Shown here piece after piece: positions 55,041 through 62,290 of a stretch of DNA of 64,000 nt (within the stretch, counting starts at the first letter, position 1; every line of letters starts with the position of its first letter). The position numbers and the translations under genes were made by a program. The notes under the pieces are model-generated. The model had not been told where the DNA came from, ran no database searches, and worked only from the letters and a program-made list of their open reading frames with translations. The stretch covers positions 708,233 through 772,232 of the forward strand of contig NZ_QUMT01000003.1 in NCBI RefSeq assembly GCF_003387155.1, read 5' to 3'. The DNA is from Roseateles depolymerans. Lineage in GTDB: Bacteria > Pseudomonadota > Gammaproteobacteria > Burkholderiales > Burkholderiaceae_C.

Positions 55041-55927
55041 GCCGACCGCAGCCGCCATGCCTGCCGCACCCGAGGCCAGAGCAGATTGATGGCTAGGCCG
55101 CTCATCACCAGCGCCGCCGCGGTGAGCTTCCAAAGGGGCAGGCCCTCGCCCAGCAACAGGGCCGAGCAACTCATGCCGAAGATGGGCACCAGCAGGGCCA
55201 TGGGGACCACAGTGGCGGCGGGATGGCGGGAAAGCAGCCAGCTCCAGGCCCCGTAGCCGAACAGCGTGTTGGCGCCGGCCTGCCAGACCACCGCGCCCCA
55301 GGCGCCGTAGCTGGCGTGACTCAGCGCGCTGGACATGCGCTGCGGCCCTTCGATGAGGAAGGACAGCGCGAAAAGCGCCGGCGCGGCGAAGGCGCTGCTC
55401 CACACCACATAGGCGAGCATGTTCACGCCCACCGCCTTCTTGCCGATCACATTGCCGCTGGCCCAGGACAGGGCGGCCAGCAGCACCATGGCCAGGCCCA
55501 GCACGGTGGTGGTGCCGTCGGTGTGCGACGCGATGATGCCGATGCCGCCAGCCGCCAGCACCAAGGCCAGCCACTGGAAGGGCTGTACCCGTTCACCGCT
55601 GGTGTGCATGGCCAGGAAGAGCGTGAAGAACACTTGGGTCTGGATGACCAGCGAGGCCAGGCCAGGGGAGATCTGGGAGCCCATGGCGAGGTACAGCAGG
55701 CTGAACTGCGCGACGCCGACCAAGGCGCCATAGGCGGCCAGGTTGTAGAGGCTGACCTTGGGGCGGGGCAGGAAGAAGATGGCGGGCACCGTGGCCAGCG
55801 TGAAGCGCAAGGCCGCGAAGAGCAGCGGTGGGAAGGCGTTCAAGCCCCAGCGGATCACCACGAAATTGCTGCCCCAGATGGCGACAACGGCAAGGGCGAG
55901 CAGGAAGTGGCGGAAGGAGAGCGTCAT
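55037..55927 (-). CDS. EamA/DMT-family permease
   Basis: A 296-residue inner-membrane protein with ten helices in two EamA halves (WGSNFVVIRWGLNAFPPLLF; SWASGNVIGKKAVGVNMLAY). It resembles the O-acetylserine/cysteine exporter EamA group. The substrate is unknown. It is first of a two-gene unit with the metalloprotease. Confidence 0.9.
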   Translation of the reverse strand: MTLSFRHFLLALAVVAIWGSNFVVIRWGLNAFPPLLFAALRFTLATVPAIFFLPRPKVSLYNLAAYGALVGVAQFSLLYLAMGSQISPGLASLVIQTQVFFTLFLAMHTSGERVQPFQWLALVLAAGGIGIIASHTDGTTTVLGLAMVLLAALSWASGNVIGKKAVGVNMLAYVVWSSAFAAPALFALSFLIEGPQRMSSALSHASYGAWGAVVWQAGANTLFGYGAWSWLLSRHPAATVVPMALLVPIFGMSCSALLLGEGLPLWKLTAAALVMSGLAINLLWPRVRQAWRLRSA

Positions 55928-56407
55928 GGGGCGCTGGGAAGTTGGGGAGTGGCGTGCTCACTATGCCAGCAAGGCTTGGGTGGGGGCCGGTACAGATGGT
56001 GGGGTGATGCGCCAGTACAGGGGAGCGGTGCGTCTCACCCGATTGCTTCAGTGTGGCTGTGCTCGTGGGGCGATCTTGCCAATTGCTGAGCAGCAGACGC
56101 GACGCCTTGTTGCGCTCATCGAATCGACACTAGGGCATTATTCTGGTCATTCCTGGGAGAGTGCTACTGTCATGCTGTCCTTGCCTGTGCGGGCGGATTC
56201 AGCATCGCCCGAGCCAGTTGCTCCTAACCCCTTGCGCATGGATTTAATTTGACAGGTCCTGTCATGGCTCGATTCAAGGAAAACGCAGTTCGGTCCCGAG
56301 CTGAAACCGGCGTAGGCCGGTGCGTGGATGATTCGCCGCAGAAGCGGACGTCGATGTCGAGGGTTCGTGCACACTTCTGCCTCAGTTCAGTCCGCTTTCG
56401 CACCCAC
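55928..56407. other. Intergenic region at the core/accessory boundary
   Basis: No convincing gene in 480 bp. TTGACA (56249-56254) overlaps a perfect palindrome GACAGG-T-CCTGTC (56251-56263), which may be the promoter and operator of the exported protein that follows. From here rightward the genes are small, mostly unrecognised and less GC-rich. Confidence 0.5.
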
Positions 56408-56914
56408 ATGAGCATTCGAATCGCGATCCTCACAGTCTCTTCACTGATCTGCTCCGCCGCGGTTGCTGGGCCAGTAGCAAATGAGGCTTTCGCTCAAGCC
56501 GCATTGCTAGGCATGCAACTGTCAGTGAAGAAAGCTGCGCAAGAAGGCGGCGCTTCTCATGAGACATACGCGTGCGTCCAGCGCCTGACTCCGGAGGTTT
56601 TTGTTGCTGCTGTTGACGCCGTGATGTCAGCGGCGTTGACTCAGCAACAGCGGGATGACGCTGATCGCTTCTTTTCGAGCGACGTCGGAAGGAAGTATCT
56701 CAAGCACGGCTTGCTTCAAACCTACAACGCCGTGGGACAGAAGCCACCCGAAGCACTGCCGTCCTTTTCGGACGTCGAATACAGCGCACTTTCATCCTTC
56801 GCGTCCACATCGACAGGACAGTTACTGATCACACGCCAGGTGATGCAGTCCCCCGCCGCTCGGCAGGTGTATGGCAGACGGATCAGCGAGCTAGTTGCTG
56901 AATGCAAGCAGTGA
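56408..56914 (+). CDS. Exported protein, possibly DUF2059-like, 168 aa
   Basis: A signal peptide (MSIRIAILTVSSLICSAAVA, cleavage near AGP) is followed by a helical domain. The segment RDDADRFFSSDVGRKYLKHG recalls the DUF2059 pattern in which a short Phe/Tyr-Ser-x-x-x-Gly stretch ends a helical bundle. The C-terminus is QVYGRRISELVAECKQ. In-frame upstream ATGs exist (56264, 56354), but only this one gives a clean signal peptide. The function is unknown. Confidence 0.65.
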   Translation: MSIRIAILTVSSLICSAAVAGPVANEAFAQAALLGMQLSVKKAAQEGGASHETYACVQRLTPEVFVAAVDAVMSAALTQQQRDDADRFFSSDVGRKYLKHGLLQTYNAVGQKPPEALPSFSDVEYSALSSFASTSTGQLLITRQVMQSPAARQVYGRRISELVAECKQ

Positions 56915-57081
56915 CGCACCAGCAGCGCCGTCCCCATTCAGCTTGAACTTGACGTCAATCGGCGACTGGCCACCTCGCAGCGATTGCGGCCGGCAGTGCT
57001 CCCAGCCTCGAGCGGCTTCTATCGGCCAGGAGCAGGCAGTCGTCAATGCCAGCATTCAGGAACCGTAGGTAGCCTGTGTCC

Positions 57082-57282
57082 ATGAGCACAAATGAAGATC
57101 CCCTGGTCGCTGAAATCCGAACGTTCTTGGGTTCCTATGCGGAGCATGACCCGGACTGTCCAGCGTTCGATGCTGCTGGCCCCGCAGTAAGCGATCCAGC
57201 CAACTGCATATGCGGGCTGACGCTCCGCGAGCATGAGCTGCTCTCGGAGCTCCAGCGTCGACTGGTATCGTCTGATCGCTAG
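57082..57282 (+). CDS. Small protein of unknown function, 66 aa
   Basis: The frame starts MSTNEDPLVAEIRTFLGSYA and has three Cys in the centre (HDPDCPAF, NCICGLTL), then an acidic/basic helix. The Cys spacing could bind a metal. TAGCCT lies exactly 6 nt before the ATG with no Shine-Dalgarno, predicting a leaderless mRNA. It is typical of small gene-cassette proteins. Confidence 0.6.
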   Translation: MSTNEDPLVAEIRTFLGSYAEHDPDCPAFDAAGPAVSDPANCICGLTLREHELLSELQRRLVSSDR

Positions 57283-57353
57283 GCCGGCCCTCGGCCCAGA
57301 AGCGGACGGCGGCGAAAGACTGGTGCGGAATAGTTCAGCGCAGCGGGATCAGG

Positions 57354-57668
57354 ATGAAAGTTCAACGCGTGTGGGCCGCGGACATCTGTCGGGATGGCGG
57401 CTCGTACTCCGTGTGCTTCGATTCAGATGACGGACATTGGTACGAGCTCTTCCTGAAGACCAGGGCCTTTATGGGCTCCGGGCCCACTCACGAACCGCCA
57501 GTGATTTACCGGGGAAGTGCCAACGATCACAATGCCGTGCGATCGCTGTCGTGGCAAGAGGCAAAGGCTTTCCTAGCTTCCATGTCGTTCGAGGGCAACC
57601 GATTTGAGGAGTTGCGGCGCATCATCGACGCTGAGGGCGGCGCGATCGGCAACCCTTCTGTTGAGTGA
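57354..57668 (+). CDS. Protein of unknown function, 104 aa
   Basis: The frame starts MKVQRVWAADICRDGGSYSV and includes DDGHWYELFLKTRAFMGSGP and SWQEAKAFLASMSFEGNRFE. It looks like a small alpha/beta protein with aromatic residues and an acidic surface. It lies 71 bp after the preceding small gene in the same direction. I do not recognise it. Confidence 0.6.
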   Translation: MKVQRVWAADICRDGGSYSVCFDSDDGHWYELFLKTRAFMGSGPTHEPPVIYRGSANDHNAVRSLSWQEAKAFLASMSFEGNRFEELRRIIDAEGGAIGNPSVE

Positions 57669-57732
57669 CAAGACCGAACGCTGCCAGCTTGTGCCATGCG
57701 CGACCTGCAGGCTTCGGAGTAGCCTAGCCATC

Positions 57733-58152
57733 ATGAAGGCCAACGAAATCACAGCCCTGGTTGTTGAGAATGCATCGCGGTTTGGCGATCGCAACCCACA
57801 GCAAGTGAAGTACTTGACCTCTCGGTTCAGAGACGTCGAAGAAACAGCGGTCGCCCACGGCCTGCTGCGCGTGTTCACCGAAGGGGCTGGCCCGCCGGAA
57901 GGTTCCGCAGCGCAAGAGCTTGCGGGTCAACTGCTCGAGGCGCTGTGCCCGAAGTCGTCACTTGAGCTCAGCGAAATCCTGTCAGCCGCCCTCAGTCGCT
58001 ACGAACTGAGCGTCGAACAGTTTCCGCTTTACCTGGCATTGACCTTTGGCAAGTGGCAGATGCTTGCCGAGCTCGACCGACTCGAAAACGCGATGCAGTT
58101 GGAGGCTGAGTATCGAGCCATACAAACTATGAAGTTCTGGCTGCGTGGGTGA
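57733..58152 (+). CDS. Protein of unknown function, 139 aa, with a truncated copy at 60512
   Basis: The frame begins MKANEITALVVENASRFGDR and is mostly helical, ending MQLEAEYRAIQTMKFWLRG. The last 57 codons recur as a fragment at 60512-60688 with about 92% identity, on the other side of the phospholipase gene. TAGCCT lies 7 nt before the ATG and no Shine-Dalgarno is present. The function is unknown. Confidence 0.65.
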   Translation: MKANEITALVVENASRFGDRNPQQVKYLTSRFRDVEETAVAHGLLRVFTEGAGPPEGSAAQELAGQLLEALCPKSSLELSEILSAALSRYELSVEQFPLYLALTFGKWQMLAELDRLENAMQLEAEYRAIQTMKFWLRG

Positions 58153-58156
58153 CAGC
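57976..58156 (+). repeat. Direct repeat, left copy, flanking the phospholipase gene
   Basis: 181 bp that match 60512-60692 without gaps; I count about 15 differences. The repeat covers the 3' end of the 139-residue gene and 4 bp beyond its stop. Confidence 0.9.
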
Positions 58157-58349
58157 TTTGTACCTTCAGGTTTTTGAGTAGACGATTTCCGCTTGGGGAT
58201 AGGACGGCCACCCGACGTCGCGCCGTTGACCGTGCATTCAATGTAGGCATCGAGAAACCGCCCCGGAGTACCGCCTTCGTGGTTAGGGGCCTCGCGTATT
58301 CACGGGATTCCAAGGATCGAAATCACTGCAGCCTGGTGAAGCTGGGTGC

Positions 58350-60368
58350 TCAAGCCGCCGCGATCCACTCGGCCACAACCTGGGGATCAAGCATGTAGTT
58401 TTGAATGCCGAGACGGGCGGCGGTGGCAAGCAATCGCGCGTGCAGATCCGCCGCCGCGCAGGCGGCCAACTGCGCCCGGGTGGCGATGCCGCTTTCGGCG
58501 AGCAGGTGCGCGTCGTCGCCGAGCACGCCGGGGACACGCAGCAGTCCTGCCTGTTGCACCCACCACTGCGCCTGGGCCGGAGGCTGCCCAACGAGCGCGG
58601 CGATCCTCGCGACGTCGGACTCGCTCCCAAGCGCCCTCAGCAACGCGCCGGTGTCGCGGATACCAGCCGCGTGCAGGGCGGTCTCCGCTGCGGCGTCCAG
58701 GGCCACGATTTCGCGCAGCGGATACGCAGAAGCGCGCAGCCGACCCTGCCAGGCGAGCAACGAAGTCGCGAAGATCGCATTGTTGAGACTGTGGCCGTCG
58801 AAAGCGTCCTGCGTGCGCTGCGAATACCAAGCCCGCATCCGCGCAGACTTGCCCAGGTCGCGTCCCGCATTGCGCCGATCGTCCGCGGCCTGGGCAGCGA
58901 ACTCCAGGACGTCCTCAGGTGGCTCGAGCGCAGTATCGGCGGAGGATCTGACCAGGCCGGCCAGACTCGCCGCCATCCTTGCCCTCGGAGTCGGCGGTTC
59001 GCCAAGTCCAAACTGGTCGCAGAGCGTGCGGATGATCGAGGTGTGATCGACTCCCGTCACAAACACGCCGCACGGGCCCTCAACCTGTTTTCCGTCGGTT
59101 GGCCGGAAGACCGGGCCGGCCACACGCGGATTGATGAGAATGGCCGGCACGCGCACGCCGTAGCGGTCGTAGTTGAAATTGGATACCGGCGAAGTGAAGG
59201 GGCTGACCGCGGGCCCGGGCGGCATGTGGTCGTACGTGCCACCGTGCTCGTCGTAAGTGACGATCAGGAGCGTGCGGTCAAAGACGTCCGGGTACCGAGT
59301 GAGCGTCTTGTAGACGTCGGCGAGAAACTTTTCACCATCGCGCACGTCGATGGGTGGCTGGAAGTTCGGTCCATTGAGATCCAGCGGGTCGGGGAGCGAG
59401 CCGCCCGGGTGATTGCTATTGGCGGTGTACTCGACACTGGTATAGGCCGGTTCAATGAAACTGTAGGTGGGTAACAGCCCATTGCGAATGTCGTATTCGA
59501 AATTGGTTTCTTCGCTGAAATGCTCGTGGTAGCGGAACACGTTGCCGCCGTAACGGTGAAGCGGGCACCAGTGCTGATAGACGTAGTCGCACATCGCCGA
59601 CAGCGGAGCATCGTGGTAGTACACCTTCCAATTGAGTTTCGGATCGCCACCGGAGAAATCGCTGCAGGGCCCTGATTTGCCGGCTGGGTTGGCGTCGTCG
59701 AGCAATTGGAAGATCGTGGTGTCCGTCACCGGAGCCACAAAATCCCCACGGACGATCGCGCTGAAACTCAATCCCGACGTGTAGTCGCCATTGTTGACCC
59801 TTGATGTCCTCAGCGCCGGGCGCGGCGACGACGATTTCGGTAGCAGTGAGGGAGTACCGGTATGGGTGAAGACTCGATTGCAAATCGTCTGCACTGGCGC
59901 GGCCGCATGCCAGACATCACACACCGCATAACGCGAGCCCAGCGCGAAGCTCACCGGCAAGGTCTGCCGGCTGAAGTACTGCATGATGTTGCGCGGCACC
60001 GGTGGCCCACTGGGGTAGCCGGGGAACTCGGGAGCGGCCGGCTGGCTGGCATAGCTGGTTGCGAAGCCAGACATGGTCGCTTTCTGACAAGGCAGTGGCG
60101 ATTTGGTCCCAAACAGTTGCACATTCATGTCGGTGAACAACTCGCCTGGGTCCGGATTGGGAATGGCGCCGGTTCCGGGACCGCATTCGGCCTGCCACAC
60201 CGTCCAGGTGCCTACGGGTAATGGGGCTGTGGTGCTGTTGGATTCTGTCCCGGTGAGTCCGAAGAAGTTCGGCCCGGCCGGATGCAATCCGCCAAACAGG
60301 TTGTCGAAGGAGCGGTTCTCGAGCATCAACACCACGACGTGGTCGATGTCTGGCAGCGGCTGGCTCAT
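58350..60368 (-). CDS. Phosphoesterase-family phospholipase C-like protein
   Basis: A 672-residue protein of the bacterial phospholipase C/acid phosphatase family. It begins with DIDHVVVLMLENRSFDNLFG, which has the metal-binding Glu/Asn and nucleophile region. It later has VTYDEHGGTYDHMPPGPAVS and TGVDHTSIIRTLCDQFGLGE, the metal-ligand blocks. The C-terminal 150 residues (AGIRDTGALLRALGSESDVA and onward) resemble a DUF4332-type helix-hairpin-helix domain, an unusual addition. There is no signal peptide, unlike secreted PLCs. GGAGG lies 7 nt before the ATG at 60368. It is opposite in direction to its neighbours and flanked by the 181-bp direct repeat. Confidence 0.88.
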   Translation of the reverse strand: MSQPLPDIDHVVVLMLENRSFDNLFGGLHPAGPNFFGLTGTESNSTTAPLPVGTWTVWQAECGPGTGAIPNPDPGELFTDMNVQLFGTKSPLPCQKATMSGFATSYASQPAAPEFPGYPSGPPVPRNIMQYFSRQTLPVSFALGSRYAVCDVWHAAAPVQTICNRVFTHTGTPSLLPKSSSPRPALRTSRVNNGDYTSGLSFSAIVRGDFVAPVTDTTIFQLLDDANPAGKSGPCSDFSGGDPKLNWKVYYHDAPLSAMCDYVYQHWCPLHRYGGNVFRYHEHFSEETNFEYDIRNGLLPTYSFIEPAYTSVEYTANSNHPGGSLPDPLDLNGPNFQPPIDVRDGEKFLADVYKTLTRYPDVFDRTLLIVTYDEHGGTYDHMPPGPAVSPFTSPVSNFNYDRYGVRVPAILINPRVAGPVFRPTDGKQVEGPCGVFVTGVDHTSIIRTLCDQFGLGEPPTPRARMAASLAGLVRSSADTALEPPEDVLEFAAQAADDRRNAGRDLGKSARMRAWYSQRTQDAFDGHSLNNAIFATSLLAWQGRLRASAYPLREIVALDAAAETALHAAGIRDTGALLRALGSESDVARIAALVGQPPAQAQWWVQQAGLLRVPGVLGDDAHLLAESGIATRAQLAACAAADLHARLLATAARLGIQNYMLDPQVVAEWIAAA

Positions 60369-60511
60369 GGGCAATCCTCCGATCCCGCCGGGCGCGGGCA
60401 ATGCATGGGCTGACCATGACTCTATCGCTGATCGCAGCAGACGGAACGCTCCGGATTCAATTGGATCCTCAGGGCTGAGTACGTGAGTCGTCAGCGCTTT
60501 CGCGGCCCGCC

Positions 60512-60688
60512 ATCCTGTCCGCCGCCCTCAGTCGCTACGAACTGAGCGTAGAGCAGTTCCCGCTTTACCTGGCATCGACCTTTGGCAAGTGCCAGGTGCT
60601 TGCCGAGCTTGACCGACTCGAAGACACGATGCAGTTGGAGACTGAGTGTCGAGCCATAAGAAATATGAAGTTCTGGCTGCGTGGGTGA
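60512..60688 (+). pseudogene. Truncated copy of the 139-residue gene
   Basis: The last 57 codons and stop of the gene at 57733 are repeated here, with the frame intact (ILSAALSRYELSVEQFPLYL to MKFWLRG) but no start region. The substitutions are mostly silent or mild, so this is a diverged remnant rather than a recent copy. It covers part of a 597-bp stretch otherwise without genes. Confidence 0.85.
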
Positions 60689-60692
60689 CAGC
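60512..60692 (+). repeat. Direct repeat, right copy, flanking the phospholipase gene
   Basis: Ungapped match to 57976-58156, about 92% by hand count. The two copies bracket a 2.36-kb segment. Confidence 0.9.
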
Positions 60693-60861
60693 GGAGCAAG
60701 GGACCGGTCACTCGCGCGGCTTTCGTGATGCCGTACGGGAAAGTCACCCAAGCGCTGCCTGTGGACGGCCGATTCCTGTGAAAGTGGTCGGCGTGGTCCA
60801 AGTCATAGAGCGGCAGGCGGCAGCCTCCGACATTGGCGCGTGAGCTTTGGACGTCAGCAAT

Positions 60862-60916
60862 CAGCCTGAAACGCCCGCCTGCCGTAAACGGCGGCTACAC
60901 AGCGGATGCGGGCATG
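60862..60916 (+). repeat. 55-bp repeat with imperfect dyad, left of the 84-residue gene
   Basis: About 43 of 55 bases match 61251-61305. The core forms a hairpin CCGCC-TGCCGTAAAC-GGCGG. With its partner it brackets one small gene in direct orientation, like a cassette boundary. Confidence 0.6.
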
Positions 60917-60965
60917 TTTTGGCTCAAGCATGACAATATGAGCCCAACCCATTTCGCTTGATGTC

Positions 60966-61220
60966 ATGGACTTGCCTGCAGCCGACGACCAGGAAGCAAT
61001 CTTTCGCTTCGCAATGACGTTCAATGCCTACGAGATGTTCGGGTCGTTTGAAGCAGCAGCCGCAGTGGCGCGCGCAGCGAATCGTTCCACGCTCGAGGAG
61101 GCTCGAGCGGAGCTTTTCTTCAAGGCGCGTGCTGCCCGTCATTTGGGCTCGGACGGGCACGTTGTTGCCTATCAGGAACTGTTGCCGGTTCTGAAGGCCT
61201 ACATGAGCGAGTCGCACTAG
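60966..61220 (+). CDS. Small protein of unknown function, 84 aa
   Basis: The frame starts MDLPAADDQEAIFRFAMTFN and is helical and Ala/Glu-rich (GSFEAAAAVARAANRSTLEE, ARAELFFKARAARHLGSDGH). It is bracketed by two 55-bp direct repeats. I do not recognise a family. Confidence 0.6.
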   Translation: MDLPAADDQEAIFRFAMTFNAYEMFGSFEAAAAVARAANRSTLEEARAELFFKARAARHLGSDGHVVAYQELLPVLKAYMSESH

Positions 61221-61250
61221 AGTAGGGCTGAGCCCCCGAGGAAAGGCCGC

Positions 61251-61305
61251 CAGCCTAAAGCGGCCGCCTGCCATGAACGGCGGCTCTGCAGCGGGAGCGG
61301 ACATT
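61251..61305 (+). repeat. 55-bp repeat with imperfect dyad, right of the 84-residue gene
   Basis: Partner of 60862-60916. The core hairpin is GCCGCC-TGCCATGAAC-GGCGGC, and changes relative to the left copy lengthen the stem. No integron GTTRRRY core site is seen. Confidence 0.6.
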
Positions 61306-61424
61306 AGGTTTTGCGACTCGTCGGGCAGGCGCCGCCGCTCACCAATGGCAGCTATACGGCGCGGTTCAACCAAGGCGATCCCGGCGTGTCCATAACTGGA
61401 GCCGCAAGGCAACACAGGGCTCAC

Positions 61425-61973
61425 TTAGAACGTGCGGCTCGACTGCTCGACTTTTTGGCCACCTTCGTAGTACTCAAGCTGACAGATCCTCTTGAAGCGG
61501 TCAAGTTCAACGAACACACCTAAAACGTAGCCGCAGACATGCTCTGGAAGCGCCACGCCATCAGCGCTCCAGATGTCGTCATAGCTGCCCTTGGTCAAGG
61601 CGCGAAGTCGTTCTCGGTCTTTGTACTTGTCCGCAGGTGGCGTATCTCGCTTCTTCACCTCGATGGCGATTAGGTTGTCTTGCCTGATGATCTGGCCGCG
61701 GCTGTGAAGAAGGAGATCGCAATTGATGGCAATCACTCGCATGGCGCCGTCGAGAATTGTTTTGACCTTGCCATCCTGCTTTCGGTTGTACTCGGTGTCG
61801 GCGTAGTAATCGACAAGCCCGTGGGCATTTGCCGCATGCTGTAAGCAGATTGCCATGCGACCACAGTTGCTGCGTTCGTTGACGCCTTCCAGGACCTCCT
61901 GAACTTCATGCTCGAAGAACGTCTCAAGAGTCTGATCGAAGACCCGACGCACCAAGGTGGGAGTGATTGACAT
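61425..61973 (-). CDS. Protein with PD-(D/E)xK nuclease-like core, 182 aa
   Basis: The sequence has INCDLLLHSRGQIIRQDN followed by LIAIEVKKRD, giving Asp86 and Glu105-Val-Lys107. This is the D-x(n)-E-x-K arrangement of PD-(D/E)xK nucleases. The C-terminal half contains HVCGYVLGVFVELDRFKRIC. It could be a small restriction-type or repair-type nuclease, or an inactive relative. GAGG lies 5 nt before the ATG. It stands next to a PHP/SMC-type ATPase in the accessory region, so a defence role is possible. The assignment rests on motif inspection only. Confidence 0.55.
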   Translation of the reverse strand: MSITPTLVRRVFDQTLETFFEHEVQEVLEGVNERSNCGRMAICLQHAANAHGLVDYYADTEYNRKQDGKVKTILDGAMRVIAINCDLLLHSRGQIIRQDNLIAIEVKKRDTPPADKYKDRERLRALTKGSYDDIWSADGVALPEHVCGYVLGVFVELDRFKRICQLEYYEGGQKVEQSSRTF

Positions 61974-62290
61974 AAGAACCTCAAAAATCTTGATGACGTA
62001 GGTGGGGTATAGGGCTTAATGGCGCCGGCATCGTGCCAACCCGTGCCGAAAGCAAGCAGACTTCCTCCGAGAGTTTCGAGGACACCGACTCTCCGAGCCG
62101 AACTGAATTGTGCAAGGCCCCCACCTGCAGGCAGCCACTAACGACGGAAGTACTCCGGCCATTCTGTATAGCCGGCGATCCGCGCGATCCTGCATCCGGG
62201 AGATTGATCTCGGATGTTTACCTCTCGGGAAGACCCCATGCGAGCGTCACTGCGCCGACCCGCAGAATGCTCGAAAAACGGGAGGGTCGG
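61974..62290. other. Divergent intergenic region before the PHP/AAA gene
   Basis: 317 bp without a gene or a clear promoter pair; base composition is closer to even than in the core. Confidence 0.5.

Noticed and set aside
56408..61305. Standard chromosomal integron array
   Set aside because: No integrase gene, no GTTRRRY core sites, and one cargo gene is reversed; only a cassette-like pattern is claimed.
61311..61523. Plus-strand frame of 70 codons overlapping the PD-(D/E)xK-like gene
   Set aside because: It starts in repeat sequence, overlaps the end of a better-supported gene and has no ribosome-binding site.
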